NCBI GenBank assembly: GCA_031406155.1
Contig: JANOGW010000017.1
Coordinates: forward strand, 16,904 to 80,903
DNA: 64,000 nt
Direction of reading: 5' to 3'
Source of the DNA: JACMNW01 sp031406155
Lineage (GTDB): Bacteria; Pseudomonadota; Alphaproteobacteria; Rhodobacterales; Rhodobacteraceae
Of this stretch, positions 26,947 through 35,632 are shown piece by piece. A program made the position numbers and the translations under genes. How positions within the stretch are numbered: position 1 is the stretch's first letter; the number at the start of each line of letters is the position of its first letter. The notes beneath the pieces were generated by a model. The model saw only the letters and a program-made list of their open reading frames with translations. It did not search any database and was not told where the DNA came from.

Positions 26947-27220
26947 TTTTGTCGTATTGCCTGAAAATCTGGGGCTCGCGCTGGCGACCCTGAAGGCCGA
27001 GGCACCGATTGCGCGGGCACTGCCGGGCAATCTGGGCTATGCTATCCGGACTGATCCAGATCACGCCGGAGCGGTGCGCCTGATGCATGAATGGTCTGAT
27101 GCTGCAAGCTTTGCCGCCAACAAGGCGACGCCCACGTTCAAAACGGCGGGGGCCGTGCTGTTCCCCCTGATTATGGGCAAACCGTCGTCGCGTACCTTCG
27201 AGGCGACCGAGGTGATCTGA
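26927..27220 (+). CDS. Antibiotic biosynthesis monooxygenase (ABM) domain protein
   Basis: A 97-residue dimeric ferredoxin-like barrel protein of the ABM family. MLIVIVDFVV is strand 1; GNLGYAIRTDPDHAGAV and LMHEWSDAASFAANKATP are the conserved second strand and the helix after the E-W motif. Such proteins are quinol monooxygenases or small stress proteins. The start overlaps the methyltransferase end by 20 nt, and the AraC gene follows 4 nt later, so the three form one unit. Confidence 0.78.
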   Translation: MLIVIVDFVVLPENLGLALATLKAEAPIARALPGNLGYAIRTDPDHAGAVRLMHEWSDAASFAANKATPTFKTAGAVLFPLIMGKPSSRTFEATEVI

Positions 27221-27224
27221 CGCA

Positions 27225-27986
27225 ATGCCAGGCCTTCCCGCCTTTGCCGTAGTCGGCGGGTTCGATCCCGAACCCCTGACCACGCACAGTTTTCCGCATC
27301 ACTACCTGCTTTATGCCCTCGATGGCCTGATGCGGTTGGAGGCGGACGGGCGGTGCTGGACATTGCCGCCCGCCCGCGCCGCGTGGATTGCTGCGAATGA
27401 ACCGATCAACGTGCGTATCGACCGCAGGATATCGTCCTGTTCGGTGCTGTTTTCGACCGATGCCTATGCCGGCCCCGGTCACCCCCTGCGGGTTTTCGAC
27501 ATGACACCCCTGCTGCGCGAGGTGATGCTTGCGCTGCGCCCCTTCGGCCCGGATCGCACCGATCTGCCAGCCCATGCACAGCAGATGTTCGATCTGGCGG
27601 CCACCCTTGCAGAACAGCTTTCCGCCAGCCCCAGCCGGGCCTGGATGCCAACCGTGCGCAGTGACATCCTGCGCCGGGCCTTGGATATCACGAAAGAGAA
27701 CCTTGATACGGCGCAGTCATTCGAAGACGTCGCATCCGCGGTCGGCGCCACTCCGCGCACCCTTGCACGGCGTTTCGCCGAAGAACTGGGGATGACATGG
27801 CGGCAAACCCAGCGCCGCCTGCGCATGGTCTACGCGGTCGAGGTTCTAAGTGAAAACAAGGCCAGCATCACCGAAGTCGCCTTTGCCACCGGCTATTCCT
27901 CGCTGTCGGCCTTCAACGCCGCGTTTCGCGATTTCATGGGGCAAACCCCAAGCGATTTTCGGCGATCAATACGCACGGATGCCTGA
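27225..27986 (+). CDS. AraC-family transcriptional regulator
   Basis: A 253-residue regulator. The N-terminal half is a cupin-like sensor (FPHHYLLYALDGLMRLEADG, then PPARAAWIAANEP); the C-terminal 100 residues are the double HTH domain with TPRTLARRFAEELGMTW and ITEVAFATGYSSLSAFNAAF, then GQTPSDFRRS. It is co-oriented with and nearly touches the ABM gene, so it may control this methyltransferase-ABM unit. Its stop abuts the stop of the convergent YqhA-like gene with no gap. Confidence 0.88.
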   Translation: MPGLPAFAVVGGFDPEPLTTHSFPHHYLLYALDGLMRLEADGRCWTLPPARAAWIAANEPINVRIDRRISSCSVLFSTDAYAGPGHPLRVFDMTPLLREVMLALRPFGPDRTDLPAHAQQMFDLAATLAEQLSASPSRAWMPTVRSDILRRALDITKENLDTAQSFEDVASAVGATPRTLARRFAEELGMTWRQTQRRLRMVYAVEVLSENKASITEVAFATGYSSLSAFNAAFRDFMGQTPSDFRRSIRTDA

Positions 27987-28520
27987 TCAATACTTGGCCT
28001 TGGACCCCAGCCAATCCATCAGGGCCATCAGCACACCCGAAATCACGAAGGTCAGATGCACGATGACCAGCCAGTAAAGCTCGTTCGCAGCAACCGCCGG
28101 GTCTTTGTCGGGACTGCCGATTTCAAAGAACCGCTTCAGCAGATCGATGGCCGAGATTGCCACGATAGACGCGATCAGCTTCATCTTCAGGCCCGAAAAA
28201 TCAACCTTGCCCATCCATTCGGGTCGATCCGCCTCGGCGCCGATATCCAGTTTGGACACGAAATTTTCGTACCCCGAAAACAGCACGATCAGCAGAAGAT
28301 TGGCGGCCAGCGTCAGATCGATCAGCGTCAGCACCACAAGAATGGCTTTTTCCGCCGACAGATCAAGAATCTGCGGAATGTAATACACCAGTTCACGCAG
28401 AAAGATCACCGTCATCATGCCAAGTGCCACCACAAGGCCCAGATACATCGGTGCCATCAACCAACGCGAGGCAAAGAGCGTGCGTTCAAGTCCGGTTTCC
28501 AAACTCGATTTTTCAGACAT
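27987..28520 (-). CDS. YqhA/UPF0114 family membrane protein
   Basis: A 177-residue inner-membrane protein of the TIGR00645/UPF0114 family. It begins SLETGLERTLFASRWLMAP, the family signature, followed by hydrophobic segments (YLGLVVALGMMTVIFL, AAN LLLIVLFSG region, LIASIVAISAIDLL, LVIVHLTFVISGVLMAL). FVSKLDIGAEADRPEWMGKVDFS is a conserved loop, here split across residues 100-125. Function is unknown. The start is the ATG at 28520; the upstream extension overlaps the rpsD terminator. Confidence 0.88.
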   Translation of the reverse strand: MSEKSSLETGLERTLFASRWLMAPMYLGLVVALGMMTVIFLRELVYYIPQILDLSAEKAILVVLTLIDLTLAANLLLIVLFSGYENFVSKLDIGAEADRPEWMGKVDFSGLKMKLIASIVAISAIDLLKRFFEIGSPDKDPAVAANELYWLVIVHLTFVISGVLMALMDWLGSKAKY

Positions 28521-28559
28521 GCTGTACCGTGCCCCGTTTTTGGTTATCGCAATTGGTAA

Positions 28560-28583
28560 GGGGCCCACCCTGCGGTGAGCCCC
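28560..28583 (-). terminator. Hairpin after rpsD
   Basis: GGGGCTCACC and GGTGGGCCCC (minus strand) form a 10-bp stem with one U-G pair and a 4-nt loop, 23 nt beyond the rpsD stop. Only two T residues follow directly, so it is a moderate terminator. Confidence 0.6.
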
Positions 28584-28606
28584 TGTAAATTTCAACCCGC
28601 CAAAAC

Positions 28607-29227
28607 TTAGTTCTTGGCGTAATATTCGACAACCAGGTTCGGTTCCATCACCACCGGATAGGGCACATCGCCCAAAGCCGGGGTGCGCACGAACTTGACG
28701 ACCAGTTTCTGCTGGTCAACTTCCAGATAGTCGGGAATGTCACGTTCGGTCAGCGCGATGGCTTCCATGATCAGGGTCATCTGGCGCGATTTTTCGCGCA
28801 CAGCGATGATATCGCCTTCTTTCACGCGATAAGACGCGATGTTGACACGTACACCGTTGACGGTGACGTGGCCATGGTTCACGAACTGGCGTGCGGCGAA
28901 AATCGTTGGCACCAGCTTGGCGCGGTAGACCACCGCATCAAGACGACGCTCCAACAGACCCACGAGCATCTCGCCGGTATCGCCCTTCACGCGTTCAGCC
29001 TCGGTATAGATCTTGCGGAATTGCTTTTCCGTCAGATCGCCATAGTAGCCCTTCAGCTTCTGCTTGGCGCGCAGCTGGGTGCCGAAGTCCGACAGCTTGT
29101 TCTTGCGACGCTGGCCGTGCTGGCCGGGACCGTATTCGCGCTTGTTCACCGGGGATTTAGGGCGTCCCCAGATGTTTTCGCCCATACGGCGGTCAATCTT
29201 GTGCTTGGCAGACGTGCGTTTTGTCAC
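28607..29227 (-). CDS. rpsD: 30S ribosomal protein S4
   Basis: A 206-residue primary 16S rRNA-binding protein. TKRTSAKHKIDRRMGENIWG is the alphaproteobacterial N terminus, then EYGPGQHGQRRKNKLSDFG, and the S4 RNA-binding domain from about residue 95 (RRLDAVVYRAKLVPTI, GHVTVNGVRVNIASYRVKEG). The start is GTG at 29227 with AAGGAG eight nt before it. It stands alone, as in other members of this group, not in the alpha operon. Confidence 0.97.
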   Translation of the reverse strand: MTKRTSAKHKIDRRMGENIWGRPKSPVNKREYGPGQHGQRRKNKLSDFGTQLRAKQKLKGYYGDLTEKQFRKIYTEAERVKGDTGEMLVGLLERRLDAVVYRAKLVPTIFAARQFVNHGHVTVNGVRVNIASYRVKEGDIIAVREKSRQMTLIMEAIALTERDIPDYLEVDQQKLVVKFVRTPALGDVPYPVVMEPNLVVEYYAKN

Positions 29228-29318
29228 GGCTGATCTCCTTCTTAAAAGTGAAGGGCGTTGTCCTTTCCGGGTTTCCCCGGCGACAGGCATCTTCTTGCGA
29301 AGGCCACCAACACCAATG

Positions 29319-29345
29319 AAAAGCCCCGAGGCATGCCCCGGGACT
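29319..29345 (-). terminator. Rho-independent terminator after the sulfotransferase gene
   Basis: On the minus strand AGTCCCG (29339-29345) pairs with CGGGGCT (29322-29328) and is followed by TTTT. It is nearly identical in sequence to the clpA terminator (CCCGGGGCATG then CCTCGGGGC). Confidence 0.8.
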
Positions 29346-29386
29346 TGCGCGCCTTATATAGGCGGAAAGGGCAGAGTCAACAACCC

Positions 29387-30355
29387 CTAGACCGATTTGG
29401 CCCTGACCGGGTCAGCCACGATCAGCGCAGCCCGGCCCGCCTCGCAATAGGCAGCGCAGTCCGGGGTCAGCACACGCCGCTTTGCCGCCTCATACATCGC
29501 CAGTTCTTCTGGGGTCAGAACGTCCCGCCAGCGTCCATTGGTGCCTTTGAAAAAGAAAGTCAGCAGCCCATCGGGCCAAACTGCATCGGCGCCCGCTTTT
29601 GGCATTGGCCCCGCCATATCTGCGTTCGCCCGGATTGCCTCAAATGTCGTTTCAGCAGCAGTCGCATCAACGGCTGCATCGGACAATTCGATGCTTAGAT
29701 GACGCGCGACACGGCGCACTTCGGTTGCGCGATCCGCCAGAAGATCATTGAAGTGGACGAACAGGATATTCGGCAGATGCCGGAAATTCCACCAGCTTTG
29801 CGTATGCACCATATTGCCGGAACGGGGATAACCTTCGCTTTCCCACGGGAACCAGCCCCGGTTGATCCAGCCGGCCCAGAACGCGTGAATATCCGTGCCG
29901 ACGCGCGGCATTGGGTCCCCCACCCGCGCGGGGTACGTGTTGATCATCTCTATCACCGCATCACTCATCGTTGAAAGATGGTTCCACAGCAACATGAACA
30001 CATCCCGCGCGTCGCGAACCACCACGATGTAGCGCGTGCCCGGTTGATACGGGATCGCATCGAGCGACAGATGGCTTTTCATGATCCGCCGGTGGGTCTG
30101 CACGTCCAGCTGGCTGACCACGGGCGACATGTCTGCGCGGCGCCTGTCAACCCAAGGCGATACATCGGCGACGGCAGGCAGTTCTTGCCTCTGAAACACC
30201 AGCCGTAGCACGATGTTTTGCATCCACGTGGTGCCGGATTTGTGCGATGTGGTGATCACGATATCGCCGTCGCGCGGGATGATCAGATCCCAGTTCCGGC
30301 TTTCGAAACCATAATTCCTGCATTCGCGGCTGCGTTTGGGTAATGGCTGTGACAT
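29387..30355 (-). CDS. Sulfotransferase-domain protein
   Basis: A 322-residue P-loop sulfotransferase (Sulfotransfer_1). The PAPS 5'-phosphosulfate loop is TTSHKSGTTWMQNI near residue 55; RYIVVVRDARDVF is the 3'-phosphate strand with its Arg and Ser region; NILFVHFNDLL and the terminal FFFKGTNGRWRDVLT region complete PAPS binding. There is no signal peptide. The acceptor is unknown; in bacteria such enzymes modify lipids, glycans or small molecules. It is monocistronic, with a terminator 42 nt downstream. Confidence 0.88.
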   Translation of the reverse strand: MSQPLPKRSRECRNYGFESRNWDLIIPRDGDIVITTSHKSGTTWMQNIVLRLVFQRQELPAVADVSPWVDRRRADMSPVVSQLDVQTHRRIMKSHLSLDAIPYQPGTRYIVVVRDARDVFMLLWNHLSTMSDAVIEMINTYPARVGDPMPRVGTDIHAFWAGWINRGWFPWESEGYPRSGNMVHTQSWWNFRHLPNILFVHFNDLLADRATEVRRVARHLSIELSDAAVDATAAETTFEAIRANADMAGPMPKAGADAVWPDGLLTFFFKGTNGRWRDVLTPEELAMYEAAKRRVLTPDCAAYCEAGRAALIVADPVRAKSV

Positions 30356-30553
30356 TCAAAATTTTCCCAGTGGTGAAATGAAAGTGTGGGTCGTGCAGAA
30401 TGCGCAGCGCCCGACAGCGGTTGCCGACTGTCCGATCCGCACAAGACCGCCGTGATGGCAACGCTGCGTGTGAGCGGGCGTGGTACCAAGCGTTATCGGG
30501 GCGTGGAATCTTTGCTGTGCGGCGGGGCTAGAACAGAATGCAGTTTGAACGAA

Positions 30554-30629
30554 GCATCATCCTGCTCTCGTTTTTGAGTGGTCGCGTGATTGTTGAAGAA
30601 ACCGGATCCCGCTTTTCCTCATCACGCTC
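30554..30629. repeat. Dispersed ~76-nt repeat, copy A
   Basis: This stretch aligns without gaps to 50545-50620: both have CATCATCCTGCTCT, GAGTGGTCGC and CTTTTCCTCATCAC at the same spacing, with roughly three quarters of positions equal by eye. It ends at the stop of the Hint-domain gene. The 273-nt gap 30356-30628 holds no gene I can support. Confidence 0.7.
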
Positions 30630-31696
30630 TATGCAGCCCGATCATGCCGCAAGATGGCTGCTTCGGATGATGTCAGGTTGCGCCGGGCGAAATCACCGTA
30701 GGCATAAGGATCGGCGGCAAGGTCCGGCAAAATGCCAAGCAGGCCGTCACGTTGCACCGAATCAATGGTTTCCAGCGCGGAATTGGATGGATGAAAGCTT
30801 TCCGTCTCCAGCCCGTTGGCCCAGACAATTTGGTGACGTTCCAGCAGGACATGCACATAGGTCACTTCGCGCAACATCCGGTCGACGCAGATAGAGCCGT
30901 CGTTGAGCAGGTCTTCTGCGGCAATCAGCACTTCGTCGGCGTGAAAGAGGCTTTGCGCGGCGGCACCCTTCACCAGCATCCGGTGTTGGGGCGATACCAG
31001 CAGGTCTTCGTCGGGGCGGTCAATGCCCAAGGCACCGCTGCGAAACCGGATCGGGCGCAGGTGCGGCATGGCGTAAAGCCGCGCGCCGGACATGCGCCGA
31101 TGACCTGTCCAAAGCACCTCTTGCTCACCATTGTCTTTGGTCTGAATGCGGTCGCCGGGATGCAGGTCTTCAATCCGCCGCGTGCCATCCGGGGTCGTGA
31201 TGCGGGTGCCGGGGGTAAAGCAGATCACCCCACCGGGCCTGAGTTCAGCGGCCTCCGCCCGGCATGGCAAGGAAACACGCACAACCCAAAGATCGCAGTC
31301 CACCGCGGGCACATCCCCCATGAACATCACAAGTTGGACGCCGGTATCCGGCACCGGGATCAACGTGGCGAGAAAGCTGCGCCTGCCGTCTGTCACAACG
31401 AAGCTTTGATCGCCCTCTTTTTGATCAAGCGCGCTCGTGCCACGCGGCACTTGCACCCCGCCAATGGCATTTCCAATCAGCCGGCGCACCGTTTGGGCTG
31501 CCCTTTTCCTGACCTCCATGACACCCTCGGCTCCGTCCAGAAGCAGTATGCTTTGCGGACCATCCACCCGGACCACATCGCCCGTCCAGCGCCACGAAGC
31601 GCCGACGACCAACAGGGCCAGGGGTGCGGCCTGCATCCCATCCACTTCTGTCTGTGACCAAGAGATGACAAACGTGCCTGCGAAGCCCGTCTTCAT
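30629..31696 (-). CDS. Hint (hedgehog/intein) domain protein
   Basis: A 355-residue protein with a conserved N-terminal domain (TGFAGTFVISWSQTEVDG, WRWTGD) and a Hint_2 domain beginning at Cys159 in ICFTPGTRITTPDG; the block B-like motif LLVSPQHRMLV carries the conserved His, and WAN GLETESFHPSN (near residue 300) marks the end of the Hint fold. No homing endonuclease and no C-terminal extein nucleophile are seen, so it is not a splicing intein. The family is very common in Rhodobacterales; whether it self-cleaves is not shown. It is preceded by a 517-nt gap. Confidence 0.82.
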   Translation of the reverse strand: MKTGFAGTFVISWSQTEVDGMQAAPLALLVVGASWRWTGDVVRVDGPQSILLLDGAEGVMEVRKRAAQTVRRLIGNAIGGVQVPRGTSALDQKEGDQSFVVTDGRRSFLATLIPVPDTGVQLVMFMGDVPAVDCDLWVVRVSLPCRAEAAELRPGGVICFTPGTRITTPDGTRRIEDLHPGDRIQTKDNGEQEVLWTGHRRMSGARLYAMPHLRPIRFRSGALGIDRPDEDLLVSPQHRMLVKGAAAQSLFHADEVLIAAEDLLNDGSICVDRMLREVTYVHVLLERHQIVWANGLETESFHPSNSALETIDSVQRDGLLGILPDLAADPYAYGDFARRNLTSSEAAILRHDRAA

Positions 31697-32213
31697 ACCT
31701 GTCTGCCCGCCCGTTTTTTCTTTTTCTGCACAAAGATTAACAGGCGATTCGCAGCGAAGCTATGCCTAAATCGCAACACTTTGTGGGATTTGCGCACCCC
31801 AACCCAAGGGGAAGCACCAGATATCGCAACCCTTGCGTGTATTTCTTGCTGATCGGCCCAAAAATGCACCCGGTCGGCGAAATTTCAACGGCTGTTGCAT
31901 GTGACACGGCCCGCATTGCCCCAGCAAGCAAGACTGGCTAGAGTTACTTCTTCAAGGTCTTTTTGCGCCCACGGCGCATCACGGTAGCGCGATAACCGAA
32001 GGCCGGCCTTTACAGACCTTCGCCTGCGCATTTATCGATGATCGATCTGATTGATATAAGCGATACATCGATGTGGTCTAAACGGTGAATTGTCACAATG
32101 CCGGGGTTGGGTTGCCAACTTGTTTTGTTTCCTGCCAGCCCACCAGAAATGCAGCTAACTGGCGATCCGCGCAATCAAGTCAAGACTGAACGCAAGAGGG
32201 GCTACCCAACACT
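31697..32213. other. 517-nt intergenic region, divergent promoters
   Basis: It lies between the Hint gene (-) and the LysR gene (+) and must hold both promoters. It is more AT-rich than the flanks. It contains the 12-nt palindrome AAGGCCGGCCTT near 32000 and an ATCGAT-rich stretch (32034-32074). On the minus strand an ATG frame of 48 codons runs from 32031 to 31885 without recognisable similarity; I do not call it a gene. Confidence 0.6.
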
Positions 32214-33101
32214 ATGGAAATGCAGCAAATCCGCTATTTTATTGCTGTCGCCAAGGAATTGAACTTCACGCGCGCGGCGACCAGATGTGGAGTTTCCCAG
32301 CCGTCACTGACCAGAGCAATCAAGCTGCTTGAAACGGAACTTGGCGGCGATCTGTTCCGGCGCGAACGCAATTTGACGCATCTTACCGATCTTGGGAAGC
32401 GTATCCTTCCGTTGCTGACGCAAAGCCACGAAAACGCAGAACAAGTTGCCCGCTTGGCAAAAGCCGTGCAAGCAAAACAGGCGGCCAGCCTGGCTCTTGC
32501 CTTGCCGGATGGCGTATCACTGGAACCGTTCTTGCCACTTTTGCTTGAACTGGCACCGATGTTTTCCGGACTTGATCTTCGGATCAAGCGCGGCTCGAAC
32601 GAGGAATTGACAAACAGCCTGCGCGAAGGCGACGTTGATCTACTGTTAGGGCCGACGCCGTTCGAACCATGGGACAGATATGAAAGCTGGGTCTTGTTCA
32701 GCCGAAATTGTGGCCTGGTGTTTCGCAAGGATCATCCAATGTCCGGGCGGCAAAAACTGGACGCGAACGATCTGGTAAAAACCCACATCCTGCATCGGCC
32801 TTATTGCAACGTATCAACAGCGTTGCGCAGGCACCTTGTGGAAACGGGCCACGTCTTGCCGCCGGCCCTCGAATTCACCCGCGATGAGGATGTCCTGCTG
32901 TATCTGGGCCGCAGCGATGCTATCGCCGTGATGCCCGCACCGCCCAATTTGCTGACAACCTTGACCGTCCGCCCCTTTCAAGGGCTCGATCTGAGCTACA
33001 CCTTGCACGCGACCTGCGTCAGCGGCAGGCAGCGCGGCCCCGCGCTTAATCTGTTTCTAAATCAATTGCGTGCAGGCGACTGGCTGGCCGTTGCCGCCTG
33101 A
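32214..33101 (+). CDS. LysR-family transcriptional regulator
   Basis: A 295-residue LTTR. The N-terminal winged HTH is QIRYFIAVAKELNFTRAA, SQPSLTRAIKLLETELGG, LFRRERN; the C-terminal periplasmic-binding-like effector domain runs from about 90 to the end. LTTRs often control a divergent neighbour; here the upstream neighbour is a Hint gene 517 nt away and the downstream neighbour is a convergent peroxiredoxin-like gene overlapping its 3' end by 40 nt. The regulated genes cannot be named; the cupin-MFS pair is a candidate. Confidence 0.92.
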   Translation: MEMQQIRYFIAVAKELNFTRAATRCGVSQPSLTRAIKLLETELGGDLFRRERNLTHLTDLGKRILPLLTQSHENAEQVARLAKAVQAKQAASLALALPDGVSLEPFLPLLLELAPMFSGLDLRIKRGSNEELTNSLREGDVDLLLGPTPFEPWDRYESWVLFSRNCGLVFRKDHPMSGRQKLDANDLVKTHILHRPYCNVSTALRRHLVETGHVLPPALEFTRDEDVLLYLGRSDAIAVMPAPPNLLTTLTVRPFQGLDLSYTLHATCVSGRQRGPALNLFLNQLRAGDWLAVAA

Positions 33102-33769
33102 AGGATTACGTCGCCGTCGATGCGCGCCCGTGGGTCCGCGTCCACGTGCCGGGCGACCACCCGGCCCTCCATGTCCAGAACGAAAGTTGCTGGTATCGGC
33201 ACCAGCCAGCCCGCGCCGCCGTTTGCGGCGTTAATGTCCACCTGAAGCACTTCAAGCTCGTGGCGTAGGGCTTCGTCAACGAAACAGGTCAACCCAAGCA
33301 TCGTGGAGACGCCAAGTCCCACATCGCGAAGAATGGGAAAGCTTGATGTTGCTTCCGCGTGAAATACTGCGTTCTGGGTGGATTTCTCCGGGGCAACGGC
33401 GCGGATCTGGCCGCCAAAAGCAGCGATCTTCGGTGCAATTTCGCTTAACGTTCGCATGTTGAGTTGGCAAAAATCGCACCACGACCCGCGATGGAAAGAA
33501 AAAACGACAGGCCCTTTGGCAAGGCACCGGTCAAGGTGCCATAGCTTGCCCTTGGCGTCTGGCAGCGTGAAATCGGGAAAGACGTCACCGACGTTCGGGG
33601 CGGTCTGGCCCGCGCCAGCATCACGAAGCCGCGCCACAAACCTGTCCAGCGCCAGTGAATAATTCGGTATCTCAACCTTGTAGGCATCGGCAATAGCCCT
33701 CAGCCTGTCGGCCAAGGGTCCTTGCATCGCGCGCGCTTTTGCTATTGCCGAGCCGCCTTCATTTGCCAT
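33062..33769 (-). CDS. Peroxiredoxin-like (AhpC/TSA) family protein
   Basis: A 235-residue protein. An N-terminal helical part of about 60 residues precedes a thioredoxin-fold AhpC/TSA domain with PDFTLPDAKGK, the redox site RGSWCDFCQLNM (a CxxC in place of the PxxxTxxC Prx motif), and a C-terminal cis-Pro region PIPATFVLDMEGRV. The CxxC suggests a thioredoxin-like or atypical peroxidase reductase. Its 3' end overlaps the LysR gene by 40 nt. A 175-nt gap separates its start from the divergent cupin gene. Confidence 0.85.
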   Translation of the reverse strand: MANEGGSAIAKARAMQGPLADRLRAIADAYKVEIPNYSLALDRFVARLRDAGAGQTAPNVGDVFPDFTLPDAKGKLWHLDRCLAKGPVVFSFHRGSWCDFCQLNMRTLSEIAPKIAAFGGQIRAVAPEKSTQNAVFHAEATSSFPILRDVGLGVSTMLGLTCFVDEALRHELEVLQVDINAANGGAGWLVPIPATFVLDMEGRVVARHVDADPRARIDGDVILQAATASQSPARN

Positions 33770-33944
33770 TGTAAACCACCTTAGTCGCAGTCAATCTTAC
33801 CCGATTTTACGTCAAAGTTAATGTTCAATCCTCATAGCGCAAGGCTATCAAATTCAGAGGCAAGCGAGGCTTTTCCTGAAGTTTTCCGAGGATTATTCTT
33901 ACGCACACTGGCCGGACTGGCCGGCAGCGAAAAGGATGTAAAAA

Positions 33945-34412
33945 ATGAAAACTCTCATGGTTGCAGCGATCGGCATGGCTGTTCTTGGAACGAATGCGTT
34001 TGCGGGCCAGTGCCCTGCCGATCAGGTTCTGACCGAACCGCGTGAAATTGAGATGGCGCCGGATGTCGGCGTCGAACGCCCGATCCTGCACGAAGTCGAT
34101 TTGACCGGCTGGCAGGGGATGGGCTCGTTCCATCTGCGGATGCGCCGGATCACGGTCGCTGTGGGCGGAATCGTTCCGACCCATGAACATGAAGACCGCC
34201 CGTCAATCGTACTCATTCAATCGGGCGAAATCATTGAGCATTCGGCACTTTGCTCGGTTCCGGTTGTGCACAAAGCCGGCGAGTCAGCCCCAGAGTTCGG
34301 TATGGGTCATGATCACTGGTGGGAAAACAAGACCGATCAGCCGGTCGTCATCATTTCGGCCGACGTCATTCCCGTGAAGATGCGCGACCAGCCAATCGCG
34401 GACATGCCATGA
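33945..34412 (+). CDS. Exported cupin-domain protein
   Basis: A 155-residue protein with an N-terminal signal peptide (MKTLMVAAIGMAVLGTNAFA) and a single cupin domain: THEHEDRPSIVLIQSGEI is motif 1 with the two His and the Glu, and GMGHDHWWENKTDQP is motif 2 with the third His. A metal-bound periplasmic small-molecule binding or dioxygenase role is possible. AAAGGA sits upstream of the ATG. It overlaps the MFS gene by ATGA. Confidence 0.85.
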   Translation: MKTLMVAAIGMAVLGTNAFAGQCPADQVLTEPREIEMAPDVGVERPILHEVDLTGWQGMGSFHLRMRRITVAVGGIVPTHEHEDRPSIVLIQSGEIIEHSALCSVPVVHKAGESAPEFGMGHDHWWENKTDQPVVIISADVIPVKMRDQPIADMP

Positions 34413-35608
34413 ACGACAGCGCTGCCATTTCCGAGGTTTCCCCAAGATCCGGCAGCGCGCTTCGGTTCCTGCTGATCGCGGTGATCGCGTTTCTGACGCT
34501 GGTCGATCTGTTTGCAACGCAGGTCATCATCCCCAGCCTGACATTGCGCTACAATGTGTCACCCGCTGCGATGGGATCCGCCGTCAGTGCCTGTACATTC
34601 GGCATGGCGGCGGCCAGTCTTCTTGTCGCGCTGTTCTCGGCGCGGCTGGACCGGCGTCTTGGCATTGTGCTGTCATTGCTGGTGTTGTCGGTTCCGACGG
34701 CACTTTTGGCCTGGGCCCCCAATATCGCGGTATTCGCGGCGTTGCGTGTGGCACAAGGCCTGTGCATGGCGACCGCGTTCAGCCTGACGCTCGCCTATCT
34801 GGGCGAACGGATGTCAGGCACTGCAGCGGCGTCGGCGTTTGCGGCCTATGTCACTGGCAATGTCGCCTCGAACCTGATCGGGCGCTTCGTCTCGTCCGGT
34901 GTTGCGGGCGAATGGGGGATCGACGCCAGCTTTTTCGTGTTCGCCGCCCTAAATCTGGTGGGTGCTGCACTTGCCGCGGCGACGATCCACAAGGCACCGA
35001 AAATGCGGCTGGCGATGGACCATGCCCGGTCGCCCTTGACCGCGCTCAAGGTGCATCTGTCAAATCCTGCCTTGAGGGCGGGTTTTGCGTTCGGGTTCTG
35101 TATCCTGTTCGTATTCATCGGCGTGTTCACCTACGTGAATTTCGAGCTGGGTGCTGGCGGATTTGGCCTGTCGATGATGCACGTTGGTTTTGTCTACCTG
35201 GTCTTTCTGCCGTCGATTTTCACCACGCCGCAGGCTGGCCGATTTGCAGGCTGGGTAGGGCTGCGCAATGCCACATGGACCGGGATTGCCATTGCAATGA
35301 TTGGCACCGGGCTATTGGCGCTGAACTCTTTGCCGGCAGTGTTGCTTGGCATGAGCCTTGTGGCCGTTGGCACGTTTCTGGCGCAGGCCTTCGCAACCGG
35401 CTATGTCAGCCGGGCGGCCAAGGGCGACAGGGCGGCGGCAAGCGGGCTTTACCTTGCCAGCTACTTTTCGGGCGGGCTTGTCGGCGCCATTGTCCTTGGG
35501 CAGATTTACATGCTTCTCGGTTGGCATGCGATGCTTGCTGGTACAGCCGCCGTGCTTGGTCTTGCAATCTATCTTGCGCGGGGATTTGCGCTGCCAGACG
35601 CGGCCTGA
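34409..35608 (+). CDS. MFS transporter
   Basis: A 399-residue major facilitator with about 12 membrane helices. Loop 2-3 shows FSARLDRRLGI in the motif A position, and helix 4 VAQGLCMATAFSL. It resembles the DHA1/AraJ class of drug or sugar exporters. The start is the ATG overlapping the cupin stop; the upstream frame is shadow. Coupling to an exported cupin suggests a shared small-molecule substrate, which I cannot name. Confidence 0.87.
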   Translation: MNDSAAISEVSPRSGSALRFLLIAVIAFLTLVDLFATQVIIPSLTLRYNVSPAAMGSAVSACTFGMAAASLLVALFSARLDRRLGIVLSLLVLSVPTALLAWAPNIAVFAALRVAQGLCMATAFSLTLAYLGERMSGTAAASAFAAYVTGNVASNLIGRFVSSGVAGEWGIDASFFVFAALNLVGAALAAATIHKAPKMRLAMDHARSPLTALKVHLSNPALRAGFAFGFCILFVFIGVFTYVNFELGAGGFGLSMMHVGFVYLVFLPSIFTTPQAGRFAGWVGLRNATWTGIAIAMIGTGLLALNSLPAVLLGMSLVAVGTFLAQAFATGYVSRAAKGDRAAASGLYLASYFSGGLVGAIVLGQIYMLLGWHAMLAGTAAVLGLAIYLARGFALPDAA

Positions 35609-35632
35609 CACAGCAGGCCACGTCTGCGACAG

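Noticed and set aside
30629..31696. Intein in the Hint-domain protein
   Set aside because: There is no endonuclease domain, no C-terminal His-Asn end and no C-extein nucleophile.
31885..32031. 48-codon ORF on the minus strand in the 517-nt gap
   Set aside because: No ribosome site or family similarity that I recognise, and a competing frame over the same DNA is equally plausible.
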